NCBI RefSeq assembly: GCF_014836935.1
Contig: NZ_JACSPW010000005.1
Span: forward strand, 62,001 to 126,000
Reading direction: 5' to 3'
DNA length: 64,000 nt
DNA from: Solibacillus merdavium
GTDB lineage: Bacteria; Bacillota; Bacilli; Bacillales_A; Planococcaceae
Numbering within the stretch: position 1 is the first letter of the stretch; every line of letters begins with the position of its first letter. A program made the translations under genes and the position numbers. This document shows positions 27,182-36,002 of the stretch, in pieces. The notes below the pieces were generated by a model that was not told the origin of the DNA, did no database searches, and saw only the letters and a program-made list of their open reading frames with translations.

Positions 27182-28930
27182 ATGAAAAAGAAAAGTTTAC
27201 AGTTACGAAGCATCTCAGGAAAGTTAATGCTACTGATTACAGTTATTATACTTGTGACAGTTGTAATTATTGGCTCAACAACTTATTTTGTTGCCAAAAA
27301 TCAGCTCTTAAAATCAGGTCAAGGAGAACTACAAAGCATTGTCGAGGGAGCTTATGCTTCATTAGAATTAATCAATGAAGAAGTGGAAATAGGTAAAATA
27401 ACACTGGAGGAAGGCAAAGAACAAGCGAGAATTATTCTAAATGGACCAGTAAATGAAAATGGGGAATACGATTATCAAAAATCCCGTTTTACTTACAAAG
27501 ATAATGGCTATATTTTAGCTTATGACGAGAATTTGGTTCTTCAGCTACATCCTTCTAAAATAGGTGGTGCCCCTGCCGATGAACTAAACAGAAGCAATCG
27601 GGAAAAGATTGTTACAGGCGGCAAGTCCACAAATGAATCAGATCGCTTTGTCGTTTATTCTGATAAACAACCAGATGGTTCATTTAAAGATAAAACAGCC
27701 TATACAGAATTTTTTGAGCCGTGGGGTTGGACTGTGGGGATTTCTGTATTTCAAGATGAATTTTATGAAGGATTAAATATTTTAAAATATATTATCCTTG
27801 TTGCAACAGTTGTGCTCATTACTTCAAGTTCTCTTGTATTTTATTTAGGTATTCGAAGGAAAGTTAATACACTAAAAGAAGTAGCTGAAGCATCTGCCAA
27901 AATTGCTGACGGTCATATAGTTGTTACCAACCTACCCGAATCAAGTGATGAAATCGGAAAACTTGCGACTGCCTTTAATACAATGTCACAGCAACTGCGC
28001 ACACTTGTCAAAAAAACCAAAAACACTAGTGAGCATTTATTAGATTCAGCGACTAACTTATCGGCAATTTCAGAAGAAACATCTGCCAGCAGTGAAGAAG
28101 TTGGCAGAGCGATTACCGAAATTGCTACTGGTGCACAAGAACAAGCCCAGGATTTGGACAAGATAAACCGAACAGTAGAACTATTAACAAGCTCTATAGA
28201 AACGATGGGAAAACAAAGCAAAGTTATGGACGACATTACTAAACATGCAGAAAAAATATCATCCGAGGGAATTGAAATAGTTCATCAATTGCAACAATCA
28301 AATAATGATTCTTTAACGGCATCACAAGAAGTCAGTTATGAAATTAAAAATTTAAATAGTAAAGTAAACCAAATTACACAGGTGATGGAGACAATTGAAA
28401 CAATCGCAGAACAGACAAATCTGTTAGCATTAAATGCGAGTATTGAAGCAGCAAGAGCAGGTGAGTATGGCAGAGGATTTTCAGTAGTTGCCGACGAAAT
28501 AAGGAAACTAGCAGAGCAATCCAAAAATGCAACTCACCAAGTACAAGAGGTAGTTACATCAATAGTTTCCGAAACTACTAAAACAGTCAAAACTGTAGAA
28601 GGAACAATGAAAACTTCTAAAAAATTAAACGAAGATGTTGTCTTGACACAAAGCAAATTCAATCAGATGTCTGATTCGATTAGTCAAATTGCTGAATCGA
28701 TAATAGTAGTCAATAAAGAAATGGACGTTATGACATCCCATAATAAGTTGATGATTGAAGGCATCGAAAGTGCATCCAGCGTATCAGAACAGACGGCCGC
28801 TTCAGTACAGGAAATTGCTGCTTCTATAGATGAACAGATTAAAGCAATTGCCGATGTTGCTAATGCTAGTGAAATACTTACGGAATTAAATCGCGAGTTA
28901 AATTCCTTAATGGAGCGATATACTTTATAA
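27182..28930 (+). CDS. Methyl-accepting chemotaxis protein
   Basis: A 582-residue chemoreceptor: membrane helix 1 (about 16-38), an extracellular single-Cache-type sensor (about 40-190, with [14 protein letters not shown] and [12 protein letters not shown]), membrane helix 2, a HAMP domain with [13 protein letters not shown], and the signalling domain with the hairpin tip [23 protein letters not shown]-type sequence, complete through [13 protein letters not shown]. Such receptors control CheA. The ligand is unknown; Cache sensors usually bind amino or organic acids. The start at 27182 has GGGGG upstream, against an ATG at 27149 without one. Single gene far from other motility genes. Confidence 0.93.
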   Translation: MKKKSLQLRSISGKLMLLITVIILVTVVIIGSTTYFVAKNQLLKSGQGELQSIVEGAYASLELINEEVEIGKITLEEGKEQARIILNGPVNENGEYDYQKSRFTYKDNGYILAYDENLVLQLHPSKIGGAPADELNRSNREKIVTGGKSTNESDRFVVYSDKQPDGSFKDKTAYTEFFEPWGWTVGISVFQDEFYEGLNILKYIILVATVVLITSSSLVFYLGIRRKVNTLKEVAEASAKIADGHIVVTNLPESSDEIGKLATAFNTMSQQLRTLVKKTKNTSEHLLDSATNLSAISEETSASSEEVGRAITEIATGAQEQAQDLDKINRTVELLTSSIETMGKQSKVMDDITKHAEKISSEGIEIVHQLQQSNNDSLTASQEVSYEIKNLNSKVNQITQVMETIETIAEQTNLLALNASIEAARAGEYGRGFSVVADEIRKLAEQSKNATHQVQEVVTSIVSETTKTVKTVEGTMKTSKKLNEDVVLTQSKFNQMSDSISQIAESIIVVNKEMDVMTSHNKLMIEGIESASSVSEQTAASVQEIAASIDEQIKAIADVANASEILTELNRELNSLMERYTL

Positions 28931-28999
28931 AAAGCCAGTGATGCTATTAACATGGGCTGAATGGCCGTATAATGCATTCCATGACTATTCTATGTGTGG

Positions 29000-29041
29000 C
29001 AAAAAAAGCCCTATACCTTTTTACAGGTATAGGGCTTTAAT
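29000..29041 (-). terminator. Intrinsic terminator overlapping the 3' end of the next gene
   Basis: AAGCCCTATACC and GGTATAGGGCTT arms, then T7 on the minus strand. It encodes the last residues of the ORF that ends at 29011. Confidence 0.8.
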
Positions 29042-29373
29042 TTATTCGAAATAATAGTTGCCTGGTAACTAAGCTGTTGCATATCGCTATATTGATTGAT
29101 TTTGGTAACTGTATGCACTTCTACATTAATAATGCCTTTATCACGAGCTTTTCGCATTAGCGCTCGAATTTCTTGACGTCCTGTTTCAGTTAACATAATT
29201 TCATCATCTCCTGTCGGATTAGTATTTTCAGGCGGATTCGGCTCAATCGAAGTAACACCAAAGAAATTGTTAATGCCTTTAAAGGTTAGCTGTGCTTGCT
29301 TTTCAATTTCATAAGCTATAATTTTTTCATCAATAGCTTTAAAAATGGCGAATTGTAACAATAAATAACACAA
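29011..29373 (-). CDS. Hypothetical protein with uncertain ends
   Basis: About 120 residues, helical N-terminus (FKAIDEKIIAYEIEKQAQ), a Pro/Asn-rich stretch, and a C-terminal alpha/beta segment with RQEIRALMRKARDKGI and VEVHTVTKINQYSDM. No family recognised. No ribosome binding site precedes the TTG at 29373. At the 3' end the frame runs into the terminator hairpin and stops inside it, while another frame has TAA immediately before the hairpin. Both ends may therefore be damaged (5' loss and a late frameshift). Confidence 0.45.
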   Translation of the reverse strand: MCYLLLQFAIFKAIDEKIIAYEIEKQAQLTFKGINNFFGVTSIEPNPPENTNPTGDDEIMLTETGRQEIRALMRKARDKGIINVEVHTVTKINQYSDMQQLSYQATIISNKLKPYTCKKV

Positions 29374-29449
29374 TCTAAATATTTATGTTCTAATGCCCCT
29401 AATCATTCCTCTTTCGTTGAATAGGATAACGAAGAAGGAGGTGACATTG

Positions 29450-29611
29450 ATGGGATATCAAGGATACCAAGAAGGATACCAAGGTAATAACAACTACGGC
29501 TACGGATACGGTGGTGGTGGAAATAGTGGCGGCGGTACTGGTTCAACATTCGTCCTAATTGTTGTACTATTCATTCTTTTAGTTATTGTCGGCGCTTCTT
29601 TCGCCTATTAA
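29450..29611 (+). CDS. YjcZ-family small sporulation-type protein
   Basis: 53 residues: MGYQGYQEGYQGNNNYGYG-type Gly/Tyr-rich head, then a single membrane helix STFVLIVVLFILLVIVGASF ending in AY. This is the classic small YjcZ/YtrI-like spore membrane protein pattern found in many Bacillales. GGAGGTGA lies seven bases before the ATG at 29450. Single gene. Confidence 0.85.
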   Translation: MGYQGYQEGYQGNNNYGYGYGGGGNSGGGTGSTFVLIVVLFILLVIVGASFAY

Positions 29612-29652
29612 TAGCTTGTATAAATAAAAACCAACCATCTGTTGCTAACATT

Positions 29653-29686
29653 TAAAAGGGTCACTTCCCCCGAGTGCCCCTTTTAA
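29653..29686. terminator. Terminator shared by the YjcZ-like gene and ligD
   Basis: AAAAGGG-CACT and AGTG-CCCTTTT arms between two convergent genes. Confidence 0.6.
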
Positions 29687-29692
29687 TAGTTG

Positions 29693-31540
29693 TTAACCTA
29701 GACCATTCATTTGATCCAAAGCCGTTTTGAAAGGTTGATTTTCTCCAGCTTCCTTAAATTCTCTAAATGGATTACCGAGTATACGAATGCGTTCCATGAC
29801 ATGAATAGTGGTAAACTTTTTCGGCTTCAAATGTTCGTTGACCTCATCCCAGTATAAAGGCGCGGCTACCAATCCATTTGCGTTGCCCCGCGTAGAATAG
29901 GGCGCTACAATTGTCTTCCCTTCCCGATGCTGGACGTAATCTAAATACAATCTATTTTCTCTGTTTTTTTTGAGTCGCTCTACTGTAAACCATTTAGGAT
30001 ACTGTTGTTCTAAAAATTTACATACAAATTCAGTAAAAATACCGGTTTCTTTATATGTAAAAGTGTTGAAAGGCAGCGGAATATAGACTTGCATTCCTTT
30101 CCCACCTGAGATTTTAATAAATGATTGCAGACTAAAATGATCCAGTATTGCTTTAAGTTTTAATGCAGCATTCACCGCTAAATGAAATTCCTCCACGGAT
30201 GGTGGGTCCAAATCAAAAACGATTTCGGTAGGTTTATCCGTATGAATCGTCTGAAATGGAATGTGAAATTCTATAGCTAATTGGTTTCCTAGCCATAAAA
30301 GCGTTTCGATATTATTGCAAATAACACAATTCGTTTCTTCAGCAATATGTGTTGTTACATAGTCCGGTATATTTTCTAGGTAGTTTTTCTGATAAAAACT
30401 TTCCCCTGGTAAGCCATGAGGGTAACGGATAACTGTTAATAACCGATCCTTTAAAAAAGGCATCATAAACGGTGCGACCTTTTGAAGATAAAGTAAATAA
30501 TCATCTTTAATAATCGCATTTACCGGAAAGACCGGTTTATCTGGATGTGTTACAACTACATTTTCAGGTATTGGATTTAATTGACGTTGCATATTGTTCC
30601 AGCTGCATTCGTCGGGATTTATAGTATGCTGGAAAGAATGAAATCTTGGTTCCCTTAATTTACTGCCATCAAAATCGATACAGGCAATTGAAACACATAT
30701 GGAAGGAGGGATTTCCGAAACTTCATTACCTAGTGAAGTGCCATATGTCTTAAAAAAAGTCGTTAGTGTTTTATTTTCCTCTTCTTTTAGACCGTGTTTA
30801 AATGAGACAATTTCCAGTAGATTATCCTCTTTATAAATTGCACCTGCAAAAAAGCCATTGGATTTATCGAATTTTGTTAAGATAACATCTACATATTTCC
30901 AGTTTTTAATTTTTAGCCAGCTTGTTGATCTTGTTCCTTCAACCCATTTACTTGTTTTTTTCTTGGCAATAACCCCTTCCCCATTATGCGTTTTCACCCT
31001 TTCCCAAATTAAATCACTATCTTCAACAGCATCAATTGCCTGCAGTCGCCTCTCATCAATGTAACTTACAGTTGTAGGGTGATTTATCGAATCAAAAAAC
31101 TTTGTCAACATTTGCTTTCTAGTAGTCAACTGGCTATTTAATTTTGGCTTCCCCTTATATTGCAATATATCAAAGGTAATATAGTGACAAGGAAAAGTAT
31201 CGGCATTGGAATTAATAGTTTGGGGATTATTCATTCTTCCCCGCTTTTGTACAATAGAAAATTCACTTTGAAAATCATTTTTAAGGTAAACCACTTCCCC
31301 GTCCAATATTAGGGGTAAATGTGGGGCTATCTTGTCGTAGATACTCTCACAGTACTTTATAATTTCCGGGAATTTTTCATTAAGTATATTATCGTTTCTT
31401 GATTTCAAAACTGGATAATGTATGTCTTTATCCCATGATAGAATGCAACGGTAACCATCATACTTCGATTCATATAACCAATCACCGACTGGTATTTCAT
31501 TTGAATCAGTTAATAACATTGGTTTCAAATTTCCAACCAA
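29693..31540 (-). CDS. ligD: ATP-dependent DNA ligase LigD (ligase-polymerase)
   Basis: A 615-residue non-homologous end-joining enzyme in the Bacillus arrangement: ligase first, polymerase second, no nuclease domain. The adenylated Lys26 is in ESKYDGYRC, with LDGEVVYL, GEGVIAKKKTS and SWLKIKNWKYVDVI as further ligase motifs. The primase-type polymerase (about 320-615) shows YPHGLPGESFYQKN, the metal-binding DLDPPS and KISGGKGMQVYIPL. It works with Ku, whose gene is divergent 96 bases away; in Bacillus subtilis both are made in the forespore to repair breaks in the spore genome. GGTTGG-type spacing makes the start at 31540 acceptable. Confidence 0.95.
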   Translation of the reverse strand: MVGNLKPMLLTDSNEIPVGDWLYESKYDGYRCILSWDKDIHYPVLKSRNDNILNEKFPEIIKYCESIYDKIAPHLPLILDGEVVYLKNDFQSEFSIVQKRGRMNNPQTINSNADTFPCHYITFDILQYKGKPKLNSQLTTRKQMLTKFFDSINHPTTVSYIDERRLQAIDAVEDSDLIWERVKTHNGEGVIAKKKTSKWVEGTRSTSWLKIKNWKYVDVILTKFDKSNGFFAGAIYKEDNLLEIVSFKHGLKEEENKTLTTFFKTYGTSLGNEVSEIPPSICVSIACIDFDGSKLREPRFHSFQHTINPDECSWNNMQRQLNPIPENVVVTHPDKPVFPVNAIIKDDYLLYLQKVAPFMMPFLKDRLLTVIRYPHGLPGESFYQKNYLENIPDYVTTHIAEETNCVICNNIETLLWLGNQLAIEFHIPFQTIHTDKPTEIVFDLDPPSVEEFHLAVNAALKLKAILDHFSLQSFIKISGGKGMQVYIPLPFNTFTYKETGIFTEFVCKFLEQQYPKWFTVERLKKNRENRLYLDYVQHREGKTIVAPYSTRGNANGLVAAPLYWDEVNEHLKPKKFTTIHVMERIRILGNPFREFKEAGENQPFKTALDQMNGLG

Positions 31541-31636
31541 CTTTCGTTTTTCTACTATCTTTAGTTTTTTTCACTAAGACAATACATAAAAATTAATCTT
31601 TAGCTCCATAGTAAGGAAAAATGAGGTGAAATATGC

Positions 31637-32455
31637 ATGCATACTGTCTGGAAAGGAAGTATTAGCTTTGGATTAGTCAATATTCCAGTGAAACTTCATG
31701 CGGCTACTGAAAATAAGGATATTAAACTAAGGCAACTTCATAAAGAATGTAATACGCCAATAAGCTATAAAAAAGTATGTGAAGGCTGTGAGAAAGAAGT
31801 AACTGAGGAAGATATCGTAAAGGCTTATGAGTACTCCAAAAATAAATTTGTCATACTGGATGCCGAAGAATTGGAAAATTTACGTAAAGAAAATGATGAT
31901 AAAGCAGTTGAAATTATAGATTTTGTAAAGTTAGAAGAAATTGACCCCATTTATTTTGAAAAAACGTATTTTCTCTCCCCCGATGCAACTGGGTCAAAAG
32001 CTTACGCATTACTAAGAAGGACATTAGAAGAATCCGGTAAGATCGGTGTTGCAAAAATCATCATACGTTCCAAAGAACAATTAGCGGTGGTCCGGGTTTA
32101 CAAGGATGCTTTAGTTATGGAGACAATCCATTTCCCTGATGAGGTGAGAAGTGTCGGTGATGTACCAAATATACCGGATGTGGATACTGTTGTTCAAAAG
32201 GAGCTCGATACTGCGCTCATGTTAGTTGAACAATTGACAACCGTGTTCGACCCTTCAAAATATACAGATGAATACCGTACGGCGCTAATGCAATTAATTG
32301 AAGATAAAAAGGCTGGAAGTACCGTATCAGTCAATGAAAAACGACCACTTCCTGATAATGTGACAGATTTAATGTCTGCCCTTCAAGCATCACTCGAAAA
32401 AACGAAAAAACCAGCACCAAGAAAGCGCACAACCCGAACGAAGAAAAACGCTTAA
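31637..32455 (+). CDS. ku: Non-homologous end-joining protein Ku
   Basis: A 272-residue bacterial Ku: MHTVWKGSISFGLVNIPVKLH at the start, CNTPISYKKVCEGCEKEV (Cys-rich turn), SPDATGSKAYALLRRTLEES in the bridge, and a basic tail (KKPAPRKRTTRTKKNA) that binds DNA ends. Homodimers encircle broken ends and recruit LigD. GAGGTGA lies eight bases before the ATG. Divergent from ligD, sharing the promoter region. Terminated at 32461-32498. Confidence 0.95.
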   Translation: MHTVWKGSISFGLVNIPVKLHAATENKDIKLRQLHKECNTPISYKKVCEGCEKEVTEEDIVKAYEYSKNKFVILDAEELENLRKENDDKAVEIIDFVKLEEIDPIYFEKTYFLSPDATGSKAYALLRRTLEESGKIGVAKIIIRSKEQLAVVRVYKDALVMETIHFPDEVRSVGDVPNIPDVDTVVQKELDTALMLVEQLTTVFDPSKYTDEYRTALMQLIEDKKAGSTVSVNEKRPLPDNVTDLMSALQASLEKTKKPAPRKRTTRTKKNA

Positions 32456-32460
32456 AATTA

Positions 32461-32499
32461 AAAGAGCAAATGCGCAATTATGCGTGTTTGCTCTTTTTA
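32461..32499 (+). terminator. Intrinsic terminator of ku
   Basis: AAAGAGCAAA and TTTGCTCTTT arms with an internal GCGCAATTATGCG part, then T5. Confidence 0.85.
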
Positions 32500-32524
32500 G
32501 TATCTTTTTTTGAAAAGCTGACGA

Positions 32525-33070
32525 TTATAGCAACGTTTCAATAGCCTTTTCAATATCTATAAACGAACTATCCGGCTCAAATCTTTGAATGACACGGCCA
32601 TTACGGTCTACGAGAAATTTCGTGAAATTCCAACGTATATTGCGGCCAATTAAATAGTCAGGGTAATTTGTCTGAATTCTGTCATACAAATGTTTTTGCT
32701 GCATTGTATCGCGGACAAATTCAGGACAATCAACTTCATGTTTTAAATAGTTGAATAAAGGATGAGTCTCCTTGCCATTAACATCTATTTTATCGAATAC
32801 TTGGTAAGACACCCCGAACTGCGTTTTACATTGCAGTGCAGACGTTGCACCATCTTCGGGGTTTTGCTCACCGAATTGATTGCATGGAAATGAAAGAACG
32901 TTAAAACCTTTATTGCCGTATCGTTCAAATAATTTTTGTAAATCCTCATATTGATATGTAAAACCACAATTACTAGCCGTATTGACAATTAACATCACTT
33001 GATTTCGATACGTTTCCATCGATAAAATCTCACCGTTCGTTTTTCTTGCCAAATAATTATAAATACTCAT
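32525..33070 (-). CDS. Glutathione peroxidase family thiol peroxidase
   Basis: A 181-residue peroxidase, cysteine type. The active-site residues are visible: Cys35 in NTASNCGFT, Gln65 in FPCNQFGEQ and the Trp in WNFTKFLV. In Bacillales, BsaA-like enzymes reduce peroxides with thioredoxin or bacillithiol rather than glutathione. The 181-residue length is slightly above the usual 160 because of an insert before LIGRNIRWNFTKF. GGGGGA lies before the ATG. Single gene. Confidence 0.9.
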   Translation of the reverse strand: MSIYNYLARKTNGEILSMETYRNQVMLIVNTASNCGFTYQYEDLQKLFERYGNKGFNVLSFPCNQFGEQNPEDGATSALQCKTQFGVSYQVFDKIDVNGKETHPLFNYLKHEVDCPEFVRDTMQQKHLYDRIQTNYPDYLIGRNIRWNFTKFLVDRNGRVIQRFEPDSSFIDIEKAIETLL

Positions 33071-33246
33071 TTAGATCCCCCTAATTTAAATTTCGGTAAA
33101 TATTTTATCCTACTAATATATAGTACAAAACATCTATTAGAAAGTAAAAAATTAAGAGAGATTATCAGAAATATATTTTTTCTATTTAAGAAATTGATTC
33201 TCAAATTTTGATATTATATTATTATATTTCCAATTAGGAGGATACT

Positions 33247-33681
33247 ATGATTAAATTAGCTTCGATTGAACAGGCAACTGTGACAGCACAACTTGCTTTA
33301 CAACTTTGGCCAGATAATGATTTACAGGAATTCATTCAAAACATGGAAGAAGCGATTGAGAATCCTAACAGTGCTATCTTTTTGGGTTTTAGTGAGGAGG
33401 AAGTGATTGGGTTTGCTCAATGTCAGCTTCGATACGACTATGTAGAAGGAACAGATTCAAGTCCTGTTGGATATTTGGAAGGTTTATACGTAGTTGAACA
33501 TTACCGTGAGCAAGGCTTTGCAAAAGGTCTAGTTCAAGCATGTGAACAATGGTCAAAGGATAAAGGCTGCACGGAGTTTGCGAGTGATTGTGAACTGTCC
33601 AATACAGCAAGCCTCCATGTACATTTAAAATTAGGCTTTACCGAAGCAAACCGCATAATATGCTTTACGAAAAAGCTTTAA
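33247..33681 (+). CDS. Aminoglycoside 6'-N-acetyltransferase-like GNAT
   Basis: A 144-residue GNAT resembling chromosomal AAC(6') enzymes: PDNDLQEFIQNMEEAI, VGYLEGLYVVEHYREQGFAKGLV (the acetyl-CoA loop), and the ending FASDCELSNTASLHVHLKLG with RIICFTKKL. AAC(6') enzymes acetylate the 6'-amine of kanamycin-type drugs. Chromosomal relatives may have other natural substrates, so resistance is not asserted. AGGAGGATACT precedes the ATG. Confidence 0.75.
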   Translation: MIKLASIEQATVTAQLALQLWPDNDLQEFIQNMEEAIENPNSAIFLGFSEEEVIGFAQCQLRYDYVEGTDSSPVGYLEGLYVVEHYREQGFAKGLVQACEQWSKDKGCTEFASDCELSNTASLHVHLKLGFTEANRIICFTKKL

Positions 33682-33683
33682 AT

Positions 33684-34063
33684 ATGAAAAAATTTTATTA
33701 TGTGTAAGTTTCTTGTGCTTAATATTTACGGTAATAGGTTGCAGTGAACAGGAAGAGGCTAAAACAGGTGAATTTCTTATAGGGAATTTTGGATTCGAAC
33801 TTATATCAAAAGAAACTTATCATCTCGTTGTTCCATTTGAATGGACAGGCGAATCATCAGTAACAATAGATTCGATTGAGTTAATAAAAAGGACTGTATT
33901 AAATGATATTGTAGAAAATGGCGTAATTCAACCTACATTTGATGCTTTATATAGTTAGTATGAGACAAAGACAATGCAGAATTAATATCTACAAGAAAAA
34001 GAGAAATGAAAAAATGCACCCCTTATTGGGATACCGTCTGGAGAAAGGGAATGTTATGAATAG
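33684..34063 (+). pseudogene. Decayed small lipoprotein gene
   Basis: An ATG at 33684 is followed by A6-T4 and stops after eight codons. With one more A the frame would read MKKILLCVSFLCLIFTVIGC, a textbook lipoprotein signal with lipobox VIGC, and join the open frame 33713-33958 (SEQEEAKTGEFLIGNFGFEL). That frame then meets three in-frame stops (first at 33956) but still gives NAPLIGIPSGERECYE to 34063, where TAG overlaps the start of the next gene. This suggests one frameshift and several stops in a former gene. An alternative is slippage at the A-run. No family recognised. Confidence 0.45.
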
Positions 34064-34286
34064 AAAATTCGGTGTTTTTTTATTTGTTTTCTTTTGTTAT
34101 TTATTATGGCTATACTTCTCTATATATGAATCTTCAATTGATAACTGGTGGTCAGTAATGGAGATAAAAGATGCAACAACTGATGATATTCAAATAAGTG
34201 TCTCATTAGTAAAGGTCTTTGTTGGTACGGTTATATTTACTCTTAGTGGCTTTATTTTCTATTTATTGTTGAGAAAGAGAAGTTAG
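34056..34286 (+). CDS. Small membrane protein
   Basis: 76 residues with two membrane helices (FGVFLFVFFCYLLWLYFSIY and VFVGTVIFTLSGFIFYLLL) joined by an acidic loop, ending in a basic tail. AAAGGGA lies seven bases before the ATG at 34056. The start overlaps the end of the broken lipoprotein frame, so the two were probably coupled. No family recognised. Confidence 0.55.
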   Translation: MNRKFGVFLFVFFCYLLWLYFSIYESSIDNWWSVMEIKDATTDDIQISVSLVKVFVGTVIFTLSGFIFYLLLRKRS

Positions 34287-34353
34287 TTCAATAAGGATTT
34301 ATAAAGAATACAAAACAAACTTAATAAACGTTCTGAAAGTTTGAGAACACGTC

Positions 34354-34397
34354 AAAAAGCCATAAACACTGATAATTTAACGTTTATGGCTTTTTGC
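34354..34397 (+). terminator. Intrinsic terminator
   Basis: AAAGCCATAAAC and GTTTATGGCTTT arms followed by T5, 70 bases past the small membrane protein gene. The rest of 34398-34632 holds only a possible gene remnant. Confidence 0.8.
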
Positions 34398-34432
34398 TGG
34401 AACATTATGTATATGTTGTTTTATGCACGCTT

Positions 34433-34587
34433 TCATAAAGTCAGTTCCAGCAATAGTTTAGCCAACTTTAACTGAGAGCTGTGTTGGGAGTGGTATTGCA
34501 TAAAATCGGGTATATTTCTTATCGTTGTAAATCCGTATGAATCTAATGGTACTCTTTTAGACAGTTCCCTTATTCTTAATGGGTAGC
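34433..34587 (-). pseudogene. Possible C-terminal gene fragment
   Basis: An open minus-strand frame of about 50 codons without a start reads SYPLRIRELSKRVPLDSYGF, then TTIRNIPDFMQYHSQHSSQ, then LKLAKLLLELTL and stop. Composition is protein-like, but it begins after a stop codon. It may be the tail of a lost gene; no family recognised. Confidence 0.3.
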
Positions 34588-34632
34588 TTTCGCTTCAACC
34601 GCACCAATTAGTCTCGTAATCCGTACCATTGT

Positions 34633-35367
34633 TTATAGCCTTTGAATAAACTCGATTAAAATCGGGTTTAACTTCTCGGCATTACGCATCGGGAAATCAT
34701 GACCTGCTTTTGAAATAGTCGCTGCATTACAATGCTCATTTTCCCCTAGCAATTTAAGGGAATCTTTTATGTCTTTGCTTTCACGCTCACCACAAATCGC
34801 AAGCATCGGTACTGAAACTTTATAAAAGTGAGGTAGATTGATAATATTTAACGTTTCAGTGAAAAACGCTCTGTAATTCTCTTCGGTAATTTTTTGGGCA
34901 TACTCCCCCATATCATTCGCCTGCTCCTTCGAATAATTCCAATACTTCCCCTGCATTTTTACAATCCAATTTGATCGCAGCAGCCTCACAGTTATAGGAG
35001 CAAATTTACAATACATTTGAATTGTCTTTTCATTCGGCGATATATTCGCGCTAAGAAACACAGCAAATGAAAACAGCTCTGGATTGCCACTTACTAATTT
35101 GACCGCAAGCTGAGCGCCAATAGAATGACCAATAATACCAACATTCGGCTTCTTAAGTGCCCTTATCAATTCTACAATTTCCAGCGATAATTTTTCGGGT
35201 TCGTAAAGTATTTCAACTGACTTTCCTGCGCCATATAAATGAGGTAAAACGATATGATACTCTTTCAATAAATTATATTGCTGTGCAAATGTATGTACTG
35301 CCATTGCCCCATGTAAAAGTATGATTGTCGGACGATTAGGATCCCCGTATTGTTCGTAGTAAATCAA
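34633..35367 (-). CDS. Alpha/beta hydrolase
   Basis: A 244-residue alpha/beta-fold hydrolase: oxyanion motif LLHGAMAV, nucleophile Ser in GHSIGAQ (about residue 82), the acid near LAICGERESKD and the catalytic His in AGHDFPM (about 225). The substrate is unknown. The start is a TTG at 35367 with GGGGGTG seven bases upstream. Confidence 0.85.
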   Translation of the reverse strand: MIYYEQYGDPNRPTIILLHGAMAVHTFAQQYNLLKEYHIVLPHLYGAGKSVEILYEPEKLSLEIVELIRALKKPNVGIIGHSIGAQLAVKLVSGNPELFSFAVFLSANISPNEKTIQMYCKFAPITVRLLRSNWIVKMQGKYWNYSKEQANDMGEYAQKITEENYRAFFTETLNIINLPHFYKVSVPMLAICGERESKDIKDSLKLLGENEHCNAATISKAGHDFPMRNAEKLNPILIEFIQRL

Positions 35368-35456
35368 ATTTACACCCCCTAGCTATTTAGAGATAATACT
35401 CATCATACCAAAAATTGGCTTATCAAGTTTAGATAAGCCAATTCTGTAATGAGCTA

Positions 35457-35966
35457 TTATTTTGATAATGCGATTTTAATATGAGCTAAATGGTGCTCTT
35501 CATGCCATGCCAGTTTCGCTACCTTAGTCGCTACAGAAATTTCACCATTTGTTTCGTGCGTGAATACACGTCCTAATTGCTCTTCTGTTAAATGATGCGC
35601 TAAAGCTACAATACGCTCATTAATCCCCTCCAGCATTTTAAGAGAGCTTTCAACAGGAATTTCGGTATCCGGCTGAACTGCCCACTTTTCTTCATCAAAA
35701 GCCGGTACCGTAGGATTATCGTCTGTTAAAGCAAGTTTTAAACGTTGATACATATTCAACTGTGAGTCTGCAATATGGTGTACAAGCTGGCGGACTGTCC
35801 AGGCGCCTTCACGGTATGTTTTGTTTAATTCTTCGGTGCTTAATCCAGCCACCGTTTCATTTATACGAGTTGAATACGTTTCTATTTGTTTTGCCCACTC
35901 CTGAATATTATCTAATGTCACATTTTCAGGAACTGCTAATTTACCAATTGGAAATTGTACATCCAT
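35457..35966 (-). CDS. DinB-family YfiT-like protein (putative bacillithiol transferase)
   Basis: A 169-residue four-helix DinB-fold protein very like Bacillus subtilis YfiT: FPIGKLAVPE at the start, GAWTVRQLVHHIADSQLN, and WHEEHHLAHIKIAL near the end. Its His residues form the metal site. YfiT relatives bind nickel or zinc and are proposed to be bacillithiol S-transferases or metal-dependent hydrolases. GGTGGTG precedes the ATG at 35966. Confidence 0.85.
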   Translation of the reverse strand: MDVQFPIGKLAVPENVTLDNIQEWAKQIETYSTRINETVAGLSTEELNKTYREGAWTVRQLVHHIADSQLNMYQRLKLALTDDNPTVPAFDEEKWAVQPDTEIPVESSLKMLEGINERIVALAHHLTEEQLGRVFTHETNGEISVATKVAKLAWHEEHHLAHIKIALSK

Positions 35967-36002
35967 TTTTGAAGCACCACCTTTTTTTCAGTACAATCAT
36001 TG

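Noticed and set aside
33247-33681. Acquired aminoglycoside resistance gene
   Set aside because: The GNAT resembles chromosomal AAC(6') enzymes but has no mobile context; resistance cannot be claimed from sequence alone.
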